From: Bradymonadales bacterium
GTDB lineage: Bacteria > Myxococcota_A > UBA9042 > PWKZ01
Reading direction: 5' to 3'
DNA: 37,031 bases
NCBI GenBank assembly: GCA_003559575.1
Contig: PWKZ01000256.1
Location: forward strand, 1-37,031
A program made the translations under genes and the position numbers. The notes below the pieces were generated by a model. That model saw only the letters and a program-made list of their open reading frames with translations, did no database searches and had not been told where the DNA came from. Shown here in pieces: positions 1-7,592 of this stretch (within the stretch, counting starts at the first letter, position 1; every line of letters starts with the position of its first letter).

Positions 1-120
1 GAAACAAGCCGAATTAGGCGGAGGCGTAGCAGCGCTACGTCGAGCACTAATTCGGTGCAGGTGACGCCGCAGATGTGCGTGAATCCGCGCGCGAATCCCA
101 GGATGGGCCGACGATTATGG
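1..120 (+). mobile_element. MITE-like inverted-repeat element, copy 1 (left part cut by window edge)
   Basis: The right part of a short dispersed element. It ends with CCGACGATTATGG (108-120), the reverse complement of the CCATAATCGTCGG that starts copy 3 (36911-36923). Bases 1-64 match 36968-37031 almost exactly, differing only around positions 21-24. It contains a nested hairpin: an outer stem CCGAATTAG (9-17) with CTAATTCGG (47-55), and an inner stem CGTAGC (25-30) with GCTACG (34-39). Joining copies 1 and 3 gives a full length of about 177 bp. No transposase is encoded, so a non-autonomous MITE is the best reading; a structured leader RNA is the alternative. It lies directly upstream of the aminopeptidase gene and in the same orientation. 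Confidence 0.75.
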
Positions 121-142
121 CGCTGACCGCAAGGAGGATGGG

Positions 143-1351
143 ATGAGACACAAGGACTCGGCGCCCTCCTCGACCAAGCTCGAGGCCGCCGACCTCGTGC
201 GACTCGTCGAGCGGGTTTATCGCCCCGGCGAGCAGGATCGCGCGCTGGCGGTGATCGTCGATTTGCCCGACGACTTTCGCCCTGATCGTGAGCTTTGGCG
301 GTTGAGGCGTGAAATGGCCCGGCAGTGGGCCCTCGCGTTGTCCTCAATGTCGCCCGCGCCGAACTTCGAGACCAGACTGTTTCTCTATCGCAACGCGCAC
401 CGGAATAACGGGCCGCTGCCCGAGAGAGCCTGGCGACACAACGACTTGAGCGCTCCGCTGCCCGTCGAGTTTGGCGCGCCGCAGGAAGGGAGCGGGGTTC
501 CGTTCAGCGAGATCTTTGAGACCCACACGATGATTATGGCGCCGACCGAGCTGTCGGCCACCGCGCCGCTCAAGCTCGCCGCCAGGCGCCACGGCTTTCG
601 CGCCGCCACCATGCCCGGATTCCGTGCGGAGATGATCCCGGCGCTCAATATCGACTACGGAGAGGTCAACCGCCACGTCCTGAAGTTCAAGGCGCTTCTC
701 GATCAGGCCACCGCGGCGTCGTTTCGGTTTGTCGTCACGAGCGGCGCCGGGCGCTCGGAGTATCAGTTGCAGCTCGACTTGCGTCACCGCGTAGCGCACG
801 CCTCCGGAGGGATTCTGGCCAACCCCGGTGACGCGGGCAACCTCCCCTCCGGCGAGGCCTACATCGTGCCCTACGAGGGGGAGATCGCCGGGGACGAGAG
901 TCTCTCCGCGGGCGAGCTGCCGGTGGAGTTCAGTGACGGGCTCGTGGTCTACGAGATCAAGGCCAACAAGGTGGTGCGGGTGACTGGGGAGTCGCCCGCG
1001 GCCGAGCGCGAGGCGCGTCACCTCGAACGCGAGCCGGCTTACGGCAACATTGCCGAGCTGGGCCTGGGTGTTTTGGCCGGGTTCGGCGTGGCACCGGTGG
1101 GCGAGACTCTCCTGGATGAGAAGCTGGGGCTCCACATTGCGTTCGGCCGCAGCGACCACTTCGGCGGTCAAGTGGGGGTGGCCGACTTCTCCGAGCCGGG
1201 GGAGGCGATCCACATCGACCGCGTCTATATCCCCGAGATTCAGCCACGCATCGAGGTGGCCGAGGTGAGCTTACGCCTGGCCCCGGAGCCCGGCTCAGGG
1301 ACGCGGGAGAGCTTGGCGCTGCCGATTATCGAGAATGATCGCTACGTTTAG
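143..1351 (+). CDS. M29-type metallo-aminopeptidase (AmpS/PepS-like)
   Basis: A predicted cytoplasmic aminopeptidase, 402 aa, the usual length for peptidase family M29 (thermophilic AmpT/PepS/AmpS). The C-terminal half carries the family's metal-binding blocks in order: NLPSGE (E237), AELGLG (E305), LHIAFG (H331) and HID (H357, D359). Known M29 enzymes bind two divalent metals through equivalent Glu, Glu, His, His and Asp residues, so this copy looks catalytically intact. There is no signal peptide. The ATG is set by a strong AAGGAGG site at 131-137. The gene stands alone, behind inverted-repeat copy 1 and convergent with the next gene. Substrate range cannot be told from sequence. The N-terminal ~130 residues are less typical, so this may be a divergent M29 subgroup. 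Confidence 0.75.
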   Translation: MRHKDSAPSSTKLEAADLVRLVERVYRPGEQDRALAVIVDLPDDFRPDRELWRLRREMARQWALALSSMSPAPNFETRLFLYRNAHRNNGPLPERAWRHNDLSAPLPVEFGAPQEGSGVPFSEIFETHTMIMAPTELSATAPLKLAARRHGFRAATMPGFRAEMIPALNIDYGEVNRHVLKFKALLDQATAASFRFVVTSGAGRSEYQLQLDLRHRVAHASGGILANPGDAGNLPSGEAYIVPYEGEIAGDESLSAGELPVEFSDGLVVYEIKANKVVRVTGESPAAEREARHLEREPAYGNIAELGLGVLAGFGVAPVGETLLDEKLGLHIAFGRSDHFGGQVGVADFSEPGEAIHIDRVYIPEIQPRIEVAEVSLRLAPEPGSGTRESLALPIIENDRYV

Positions 1352-1358
1352 CTCGTTC

Positions 1359-1385
1359 GCATCCGAGGACTCTGTTTCCGGATGC
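1359..1385. terminator. Possible bidirectional terminator hairpin
   Basis: GCATCCG (1359-1365) can pair with CGGATGC (1379-1385) around a 13-nt loop, between two convergent genes. There is no clear T-tract, so the assignment is tentative. The rest of the short gap to 1522 holds a degenerate heptamer-like stretch (CAGCTATCAGCAATCAGC) and nothing else recognised. Confidence 0.35.
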
Positions 1386-1522
1386 AAACCGTCAGCTATC
1401 AGCAATCAGCCAAGCTACTGAAATGACGGCTCCTGTGCTGAAAAATCCTGCTCACCAGGCAATACACAAAGTCGTCCGCTGGCTCCGGGCTCTCCAGATG
1501 GAAACCAGCTCGTTTTCGCTGG

Positions 1523-2188
1523 TCAGGGCAGAGGGCGTAGCTCGGAGATGATTATGCCAAGCACCTCGCTCGGCGTGTGATCGGTCAAGAGTGGCGCCAA
1601 GAGCAGCAACGCGGCGCAGATGGCGCCGAAGGAGAGCGACAGGATGTCGCCGACGGCCAACCGGCCCTGTACCCGCGTCTCCGGCGTGGGAGCGGCATCC
1701 GGCGTGGGTTCGTCCGGCGGGGGAGTGGGCGTGGCCGGACGATTCGCCCGGCGGGTCAGCGCGCGCCCTATCGCTTTGAAGGCCTGCGCCAGATCGTCGA
1801 GCGAGATCAAGACTATCCGCAACATGCGCTGCCATCCGGCGAAGCGCGCTCCCGCCGTGGCTGCCACTCGCGCGCCCGCCGAGATACCGACGACACCCAA
1901 GATGACGCCCATGTAAACGTCGATGACGAACGCGAACAGAATGAGCGCCGAGTCCAGCTTGATCTCCCACAGCGCCGCCGCCATGGCCGGCCGCCAGGGT
2001 TTCCCCTGGTCCCGCTGGATTATCAGCTCGAAAGTGTAGTGGACCCCCACCACAAAGCAGAGCCAGAACAGGCTTACGAAGGCGCTCAACAGGACTGCCA
2101 GGAGGATGTACAAGATGACAAACGACTTGCGGTCGTCGTGGTTGACGATCCAGTCATAAAGTGGAGCTGCGCGCGCCTCGTCCACCAT
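1523..2188 (-). CDS. Small integral membrane protein of unknown function
   Basis: A 221-aa protein I do not recognise. Hydrophobic segments lie at about residues 22-57 (one long or two close helices), 77-108 and 178-202. A Pro/Thr-rich linker (about 139-168, PTPTPPPDEPTP) separates the last helix from the core. There are no Cys pairs, no ATPase motifs and no lipobox. It starts 8 bp after the ribBA stop codon and is almost certainly co-transcribed with it. That position would suit a role linked to riboflavin, for example export, but no sequence motif supports this. The overlapping 172-aa ORF in another frame (1452-1970) is a shadow. Confidence 0.7.
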   Translation of the reverse strand: MVDEARAAPLYDWIVNHDDRKSFVILYILLAVLLSAFVSLFWLCFVVGVHYTFELIIQRDQGKPWRPAMAAALWEIKLDSALILFAFVIDVYMGVILGVVGISAGARVAATAGARFAGWQRMLRIVLISLDDLAQAFKAIGRALTRRANRPATPTPPPDEPTPDAAPTPETRVQGRLAVGDILSLSFGAICAALLLLAPLLTDHTPSEVLGIIISELRPLP

Positions 2189-2196
2189 CGCCGCCC

Positions 2197-3405
2197 TCAG
2201 ACATTCTCGAGGATGTGGCCCATCTTTTCCTTCTTGGTGCGTAGATAGTCTCGGTTGGTGCAGCAGGGATCCATCTCGAGGCTGACACGATCCGTTATCT
2301 CAAGCCCGAAGCCGCTGATGCCGACCACTTTGCGGGGGTTGTTTGTCAAGATACGGATTCGGCGCAAGCCCAGATGGCTCAGAATCTGGGCTCCAATCCC
2401 GTAATCGCGCAGATCGGGCTGGAACCCAAGATCGAGGTTGGCCTGGACCGTGTCGCGTCCCTGCTCTTGTAGCTCATAGGCCTTCAGCTTGTTCACAAGC
2501 CCAATGCCGCGCCCCTCCTGACGAAGGTAGAGGATAACCCCACGGCCTTCCTCGACGATCCGTTGCGCCGCCTGATCGAGCTGTTGGCCGCAGTCACAGC
2601 GTTGGCTATGGAAGACGTCTCCGGTGAGGCACTCGGAGTGGACGCGCACCAGCACCGGGGCGTCGCCTTTCAAGTCGCCATAGACCATGGCGAGGTGCTG
2701 CGAGCCATCCAATTCGCTCTCGTAGGCGACGGCGGTGAACTCGCCCCACGGAGTCGGGACCTTGGCGCGGGCCATGGCCGCGACGAAGTTCTCCTTGGCC
2801 ATTCGAAAGCGGATCAGGTCGGCAATGGTGACCACTTTGATGCCGTGCTCGCGACCGAACTCAATGAGATCGGGGAGCCGCGCCATGGTTCCGTCATCCT
2901 TCATGATTTCGCAGATAACCCCCGCCGGCCGAAGTCCCGCCAGGCGGGCCAGATCGACGGAGCCTTCGGTCTGGCCGGCGCGCACCAGCACTCCGCCCTT
3001 GCGCGCCACGATCGGGAAGACATGCCCTGGGGAGACCACATCTTCGGGGCGTGCGTCGTCACTGACGGCCACGAGAATTGTGGTGGCCCGATCGGCGGCC
3101 GAGATCCCGGTGCTGACCCCCTCGCGCGCCTCGATACTAACCGTAAACGCGGTGCCGAAACGCGACTCGTTTCGCTGCGACATGAGTGGGAGCTGCAAGC
3201 GTGAAGCCTGGCTCTTGGTGAGAGTCAGACAGACGAGTCCGCGCCCAAAGCGTGCCATGAAGTTGATCGCTTCGGGGGTCACATGCTCGGCGGCCATTGT
3301 GAGGTCCCCTTCGTTCTCGCGATCCTCATCGTCAACGAGGATGACCATCTTGCCGCGTCGGATGTCTTCAATGGCCTCTTCGATGGTTTGTACCTGGGAT
3401 GTCAT
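2197..3405 (-). CDS. ribBA: Bifunctional 3,4-dihydroxy-2-butanone-4-phosphate synthase / GTP cyclohydrolase II
   Basis: Catalyses the two entry steps of riboflavin synthesis: ribulose-5-phosphate to DHBP, and GTP to diaminohydroxyribosylamino-pyrimidinone phosphate. The RibB domain (about residues 1-205) has the acidic loop DDEDRENEGD (residues 25-34) and the RNESRFGTAFT and GVSTGISAADRA blocks. The RibA domain (about 210-402) has the zinc site CLTGDVFHSQRCDCG and the RQEGRGIG loop. Both domains look intact, and 402 aa is the normal bifunctional length. The ORF track starts 33 codons earlier; ATG at 3405 was chosen because AGGAG lies 9 nt upstream and MTSQVQTIEEAI matches the usual N-terminus. 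The ~95-bp leader is too short for a standard FMN riboswitch. A membrane protein gene follows 8 bp downstream. Confidence 0.95.
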   Translation of the reverse strand: MTSQVQTIEEAIEDIRRGKMVILVDDEDRENEGDLTMAAEHVTPEAINFMARFGRGLVCLTLTKSQASRLQLPLMSQRNESRFGTAFTVSIEAREGVSTGISAADRATTILVAVSDDARPEDVVSPGHVFPIVARKGGVLVRAGQTEGSVDLARLAGLRPAGVICEIMKDDGTMARLPDLIEFGREHGIKVVTIADLIRFRMAKENFVAAMARAKVPTPWGEFTAVAYESELDGSQHLAMVYGDLKGDAPVLVRVHSECLTGDVFHSQRCDCGQQLDQAAQRIVEEGRGVILYLRQEGRGIGLVNKLKAYELQEQGRDTVQANLDLGFQPDLRDYGIGAQILSHLGLRRIRILTNNPRKVVGISGFGLEITDRVSLEMDPCCTNRDYLRTKKEKMGHILENV

Positions 3406-3500
3406 GTGTCGATTCTCCTGAAGAGCACTAAAGTTTTTGTTTCGAGCCCGGATGCGTGAACCCAGGGGGGTACCCTCGATACTCCACCCGCCGGAGTGCG

Positions 3501-4259
3501 TCAAGTCCCACGATTCCCTCTCTCTGCGCTCGTCCCCCCACCATCGGCCCTCGCACCGACTGCGGCGTTGAGGTGGCCGGAGGTGAAGAAATCCGCGGAG
3601 AGTTCGGTGAAGTCCCTTATCACTCGTGTCGCCAAATCTTTCAGGGGGCGGCAGTCGCTCTCATCACGCGCCCGGGCGATGGCGATACTGGTCATTCCGG
3701 CGGCGCGCGCGGCAGTGAGGCCCGCGACGCTGTCCTCAAAGACCAAGCAGCGCGAAGGCGCGACCTCGACCAACGCGGCGGCGCGCAAGTAGCACTCCGG
3801 CGCCGGTTTCGACCTTAGAACGTCCTCGGCGCAGACGGTCCACAGCGCGTCACGATCGAGCTCGAAGTGGGCCAGTGTGTGCTCCAGGGTCGCGCGGTTG
3901 TTCGAGGTCACGATCGCCGTCTTGAATCCTTGGAGGGCCGCCTGCAAGGCCGCCTCGGCGCCGGGGATCTTGCGCGGTGGGGCCGCCGCGGCCTCCTTGT
4001 CGAACACCTCCCGGAGCGTCGCGGCGGTGGCCGGGCCGTCGAGCACGGGGAAAGACTCGGCCAGCCGCGCGCCGATGTGGGCCCAGGTCTCGCCGTGGAA
4101 GGAGGATGGTTTGGGCGCTAACCTGGGAGCCAGCCCGTGGGCCTCGAGATGATCGCGCACCACCTGGTCGGTGAGGACCTCCGAGTCGACCAGAGTGCCG
4201 TCCAGATCAAAGAACACGGCGTCGAAGGAAGATGCTCGCGATGGTTTATTCGCCGGCAT
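3501..4259 (-). CDS. HAD-superfamily phosphatase (phosphoglycolate phosphatase / beta-phosphoglucomutase type)
   Basis: A cytoplasmic HAD hydrolase of about 252 aa. Motif I is FFDLDGTLVDSE near the N-terminus, with the nucleophile and acid/base Asp of DxDGT. Motif II is IVTSNN. Motif III Lys is in LRSKPAPECY. Motif IV is VFEDSVAGLTAA. A helical cap lies between motifs I and II (C1 cap), as in the PGP/beta-PGM/YniC group. ATG at 4259 falls just after the betB stop (TGAGAATG), so translation is likely coupled. A GTG at 4271, overlapping betB, is the alternative. The tail after about residue 230 is low complexity. Its substrate is unknown. It sits between betB and ribBA, so a role as the missing riboflavin-pathway phosphatase is possible but unproven. 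Confidence 0.85.
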   Translation of the reverse strand: MPANKPSRASSFDAVFFDLDGTLVDSEVLTDQVVRDHLEAHGLAPRLAPKPSSFHGETWAHIGARLAESFPVLDGPATAATLREVFDKEAAAAPPRKIPGAEAALQAALQGFKTAIVTSNNRATLEHTLAHFELDRDALWTVCAEDVLRSKPAPECYLRAAALVEVAPSRCLVFEDSVAGLTAARAAGMTSIAIARARDESDCRPLKDLATRVIRDFTELSADFFTSGHLNAAVGARADGGGTSAERGNRGT

Positions 4260-4261
4260 TC

Positions 4262-5752
4262 TCAAAACCACTCGACTGGATGGGGCTCGAGATCACGAAA
4301 GATATGTTTCACTTCCGTGTATTCCTCGAGGCCGGCCCGGCCGAGCTCGCGGCCGACACCCGATTGGCGGAAGCCCCCCCAGGGGGCCGCCGCGAAATAG
4401 ACGTTGAAGCTGTTGATCCAGACGGTCCCGAAACGCAACAGGCGCGAGATTCGGTCGATCCGCGCCTCGTCCCTGGTCCAGAACCCGGCCGCGAGACCAT
4501 AGATCGTGTCGTTCGCCAGCCGCACCGCCTCCGCCTCGTCGGAGAATCGCTCCACTGTGATGACGGGGCCGAAGACCTCTTCCTGCACGATCCGCATCTC
4601 GGAGCGGCAGTCCAAAAAGAGCGTCGGCAGGAAGAAGAAGCCGCGGCCGAGAGCCGGGTCGTCGGGCCGTGTGCCCCCGAGCACGAGGCGCGCTCCCTCG
4701 CGCGAACCGGCGGTGACCGCCGCTTCCACTTTCGCGCGATGCTCGGCCGAGATCAGGGGCCCCATGCGAGTGTTGGGATCGAACGCGCCCCCAAGCCGAA
4801 TACGGGCCATTCGGTCCCTCAGCGCGGCCGTGAATTGGTCGTAAATCGTGTCTTCGACGAGGAGCCGCGTTCCGGCCGAACAGATCTGGCCGGCGTGGAA
4901 GAAAACGCCGTTCATGACGGTCTCTAGGGCGGCCTTCAGGTCTGCGTCGGCAAACACAAGGTGGGGGTTCTTGCCGCCAAGTTCGAGGGCGACACGCTTG
5001 ACGGTGGTCGCCGCCGAACGCATTACCTGGCGGCCAGTGACCAGCCCGCCGGTGAACGAGACCATGTCGACCGCCGCGTTCTCGGCGAGCTCGGCCCCGA
5101 CGGTGGCCCCGGGCCCCAAGACGAGGTTGAAGACCCCTCGCGGCACGCCCACCTCTTCGGCCAACTCGGCCAGGCGGATAGTCGACATCGGGGTCAGCTC
5201 GCTCGGTTTGATGACGAGCGTGCAGCCTGCCGCCAGGGCCGGCGCCACCTTCCATGCGGCCTGGAGCAGAGGGTAGTTCCAGGGGCAGATGAGGCCGCAA
5301 ACGCCGGCGGGTTCCCGCACCAGACGGCTTGATCGCCCGGGGCTTGGTTGGGGAACGGATTCGTCATGGCTCTCTCCGGCCAGTCCGGCGTAGAACGCGA
5401 ACACTTCGGCGACGTCGTCGATGTCCCAGCGGCTCTCTTCGAGGGTCTTGCCGGTGTCGCGACTCTCGATGCGCGCCAGATTCTCGCGATCCTTGGCGAT
5501 CGCGTGTCCCAGGGCGGCGACTGACCTGCCGCGCGCGGTGCCCGGCAGATGAGGCCAGTCGCTCTCGTCAAAGGCCCTGCGCGCTGCGCTGAGCGCTTCG
5601 CGGGCGTCCAATCGATCACCTTCGGCGACCTTGGCCAGCAGTGATTGGTCGAAGGGATCGACTATGTCGCGCATGAGCCCGGACACCGCTTTGCGCCAGC
5701 GCCCGTCGATAAAAAGAGTCTCGGGCCGAATCTCTTGGGGATTAGCAGCCAA
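4262..5752 (-). CDS. betB: Betaine-aldehyde dehydrogenase (NAD(P)-dependent ALDH)
   Basis: Oxidises betaine aldehyde to the osmoprotectant glycine betaine. It is 496 aa, normal for the ALDH superfamily. Visible catalytic residues are Asn159 in CPWNYP, Glu257 in ALELGGKNP and the nucleophile Cys291 in FFHAGQICSAGTR, a form typical of BADH. The nucleotide-binding turn reads FTGGLVTG. The start is TTG at 5752, overlapping the end of betA by 11 bp; no in-frame ATG or GTG occurs before Met27 and the N-terminus RPETLFIDGRW matches the family. The betA neighbour supports the substrate, though other amino-aldehydes cannot be excluded. Confidence 0.88.
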   Translation of the reverse strand: MAANPQEIRPETLFIDGRWRKAVSGLMRDIVDPFDQSLLAKVAEGDRLDAREALSAARRAFDESDWPHLPGTARGRSVAALGHAIAKDRENLARIESRDTGKTLEESRWDIDDVAEVFAFYAGLAGESHDESVPQPSPGRSSRLVREPAGVCGLICPWNYPLLQAAWKVAPALAAGCTLVIKPSELTPMSTIRLAELAEEVGVPRGVFNLVLGPGATVGAELAENAAVDMVSFTGGLVTGRQVMRSAATTVKRVALELGGKNPHLVFADADLKAALETVMNGVFFHAGQICSAGTRLLVEDTIYDQFTAALRDRMARIRLGGAFDPNTRMGPLISAEHRAKVEAAVTAGSREGARLVLGGTRPDDPALGRGFFFLPTLFLDCRSEMRIVQEEVFGPVITVERFSDEAEAVRLANDTIYGLAAGFWTRDEARIDRISRLLRFGTVWINSFNVYFAAAPWGGFRQSGVGRELGRAGLEEYTEVKHIFRDLEPHPVEWF

Positions 5753-7418
5753 TGGCTTTGTCCAGACCGTGGGTGCTGGCGTGGCGGTGGAATTGAACCC
5801 GCGCCGCTTTTAGCGGTGTGTTGCCGAGGATGAGATCGGCGGCTTTCTCGGCCATCATCAGCACGGGGGCGTAGATGTTACCGTTGGTTATTTCCGGCAT
5901 GGCCGAAGCGTCGACCACTCTCAATCCCTGAAGGCCGTGGACCCGAAACTCCGGATCGACCACCGCCAGGTCGTCGGTCCCCATGCGGCAGGTGCAGCAT
6001 GGGTGGTACGCGCTCTCACCCTCCCGGGCGACGAAATCCAAGATCTCCTGATCGGATTGGACGTGGTCACCGGGGGCGAGCTCTTCTCCCCGCAAGGCGT
6101 CGAAAGCCGGCTGGGTCAGGATCGAACGGGCCGCCCGGACGGCTTCGACCCATTCGCGGCGGTCCCTGGCCGTGGAGAGGTAGTTGAACAGGATTCGCGG
6201 ATGAACTCGCGGATCCCTGGAGCGGATCTTCACATGCCCCGCCGCGTCGGAGAGGACCGGGCCCACGTGGGCCTGGTAGCCGTGGCTCGAGGCCGGCGCT
6301 GTCCCGTCATAGCGGATCGCCACTGGGATGAAGTGGAATTGCACGTTGGGATAGGGCACTTGGTCGTTGGTGCGGATGAACCCGCCGGCCTCGAAGTGGT
6401 TGCTTGCACCAATTCCTTTGCGTTGAAAGAGCCAGCGGTAGCCGATCCCCGGAGCGCGGAACCATTTCAGGGCGGGATACAGGCTGACGGGTTGCTGACA
6501 GATGTATTGGACGTAGACCTCAAGGTGATCCCGGAGGTTGGCGCCGACTCCCGGCAAGTCGAGGACCGGATCGATCGAGAGACGAGTCAACTCGCTGCGG
6601 TCGCCGACTCCGCTCAGCTGGAGAATCTGGGGCGACCCAATGGCCCCGCTGCTACAAATCACCTCGCCGCCACGGTATAAACGCCGGCCGCCCAGCCTCG
6701 TTCGGACCTCGACTCCGACCGCGCGCGAGCCCTCAAAGACTATCCGGTTGACGTGAGCGCGGGTGCGCACGGACAAGTTCTTGCGTCTCCGAACCGGGTG
6801 CAGCCATGCCCGCGCCGCGTTCCAGCGGCGCCCGCGGCGGGTTGTGCGCTCGAAAGCTCCGAACCCCTCTTGGCGGTAGCCGTTGACGTCGTCGGTCACC
6901 TGGTAGCCGGCCTCTTCGGCGGCTTTGAAGAAGGCATGGAAGAGCGGGTTGTCACACTCTGCGGCGCTGAGCGTCAGCGGCCCGTCGGCCCCCCGATAAT
7001 CGTCGGCGCCTTTCGGGTGTGACTCGACACGCTGGAAATAGGGCAGGCAGTGCGCGTAGTCCCAAGACTCGAGCCCCGGCCGAGCAGCCCAGCCGTCGTA
7101 GTCAAGCGGGTTGCCCCGAATGTAGATCATCCCGTTGATGGTGCTCGAACCACCGAGCACTTTGCCCCGCGGTTGGTAGATGCGACGGCCATTCATTTCC
7201 GGCTCGGGCTCTGATTCGTACCACCAGTTGTAGAACCGGTTCGCGAGAGGGTAGGTCAGGGCCGCCGGCATCTGGATTCGAAAGTCAAGGAGGTGGTCTG
7301 ATCGACCGGCTTCCAGCAGTAACACCCGGTTGGACGGATTGGCGCTCAGCCGGTTGGCCAGCACGCACCCGGCGGATCCGCCGCCGATGATGATGAAATC
7401 AAAAGATCGCTCAGTCAC
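5742..7418 (-). CDS. betA: Choline dehydrogenase (GMC-family FAD oxidoreductase)
   Basis: Predicted to oxidise choline to betaine aldehyde with FAD, feeding the overlapping betB. The N-terminal FAD fold shows FDFIIIGGGSAGCVLANRL. GMC signature 1 is in GKVLGGSSTINGM and signature 2 in SSGAIGSPQILQLSG. The C-terminal catalytic block has AYHPCCTCRMG and then GNIYAPVLMMAEKAADLI. The ORF track starts 34 codons earlier; GTG at 7418 was chosen because GGAG lies 6 nt upstream and the protein then begins VTERSFDFII, giving 558 aa, the normal length. There is no BetI regulator or BetT transporter nearby. Other GMC alcohol oxidases are similar, so choline as substrate rests mostly on the betB pairing. 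Confidence 0.87.
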   Translation of the reverse strand: MTERSFDFIIIGGGSAGCVLANRLSANPSNRVLLLEAGRSDHLLDFRIQMPAALTYPLANRFYNWWYESEPEPEMNGRRIYQPRGKVLGGSSTINGMIYIRGNPLDYDGWAARPGLESWDYAHCLPYFQRVESHPKGADDYRGADGPLTLSAAECDNPLFHAFFKAAEEAGYQVTDDVNGYRQEGFGAFERTTRRGRRWNAARAWLHPVRRRKNLSVRTRAHVNRIVFEGSRAVGVEVRTRLGGRRLYRGGEVICSSGAIGSPQILQLSGVGDRSELTRLSIDPVLDLPGVGANLRDHLEVYVQYICQQPVSLYPALKWFRAPGIGYRWLFQRKGIGASNHFEAGGFIRTNDQVPYPNVQFHFIPVAIRYDGTAPASSHGYQAHVGPVLSDAAGHVKIRSRDPRVHPRILFNYLSTARDRREWVEAVRAARSILTQPAFDALRGEELAPGDHVQSDQEILDFVAREGESAYHPCCTCRMGTDDLAVVDPEFRVHGLQGLRVVDASAMPEITNGNIYAPVLMMAEKAADLILGNTPLKAARVQFHRHASTHGLDKAIGC

Positions 7419-7592
7419 ATCAAACTCCAAAATTATTTCGATCCTCGCGACGAAACTCGCGAGTGGTGAGGGCCGGCTGGTCGAACGACAACGGGGCGCA
7501 CGGCATGCGGTGCGTGTCATGTGGCCGCCCGGAACTCACCGAGCCCCGCGGCCTGCAGATTCTAGAGATCTCGGGTTGCCGGTGCAAGTCAT

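Noticed and set aside
1452-1970. 172-aa minus-strand ORF overlapping the membrane protein gene
   Set aside because: Arg/His/Gly-rich shadow frame; the 221-aa frame has clean membrane helices and operon spacing.
3406-3500. FMN riboswitch before ribBA
   Set aside because: The gap is about 95 bp, shorter than a standard FMN aptamer, and no conserved RFN boxes were seen.
5780-5820. GCGGGTTCAATTCC, resembling a tRNA or tmRNA T-arm on the minus strand
   Set aside because: It lies within the betA C-terminal codons; the matching acceptor stem and CCA end are absent.
6990-7010. ATAATCGTCGG resembling the repeat's terminal sequence
   Set aside because: It lies within betA coding sequence without the rest of the element; chance match.
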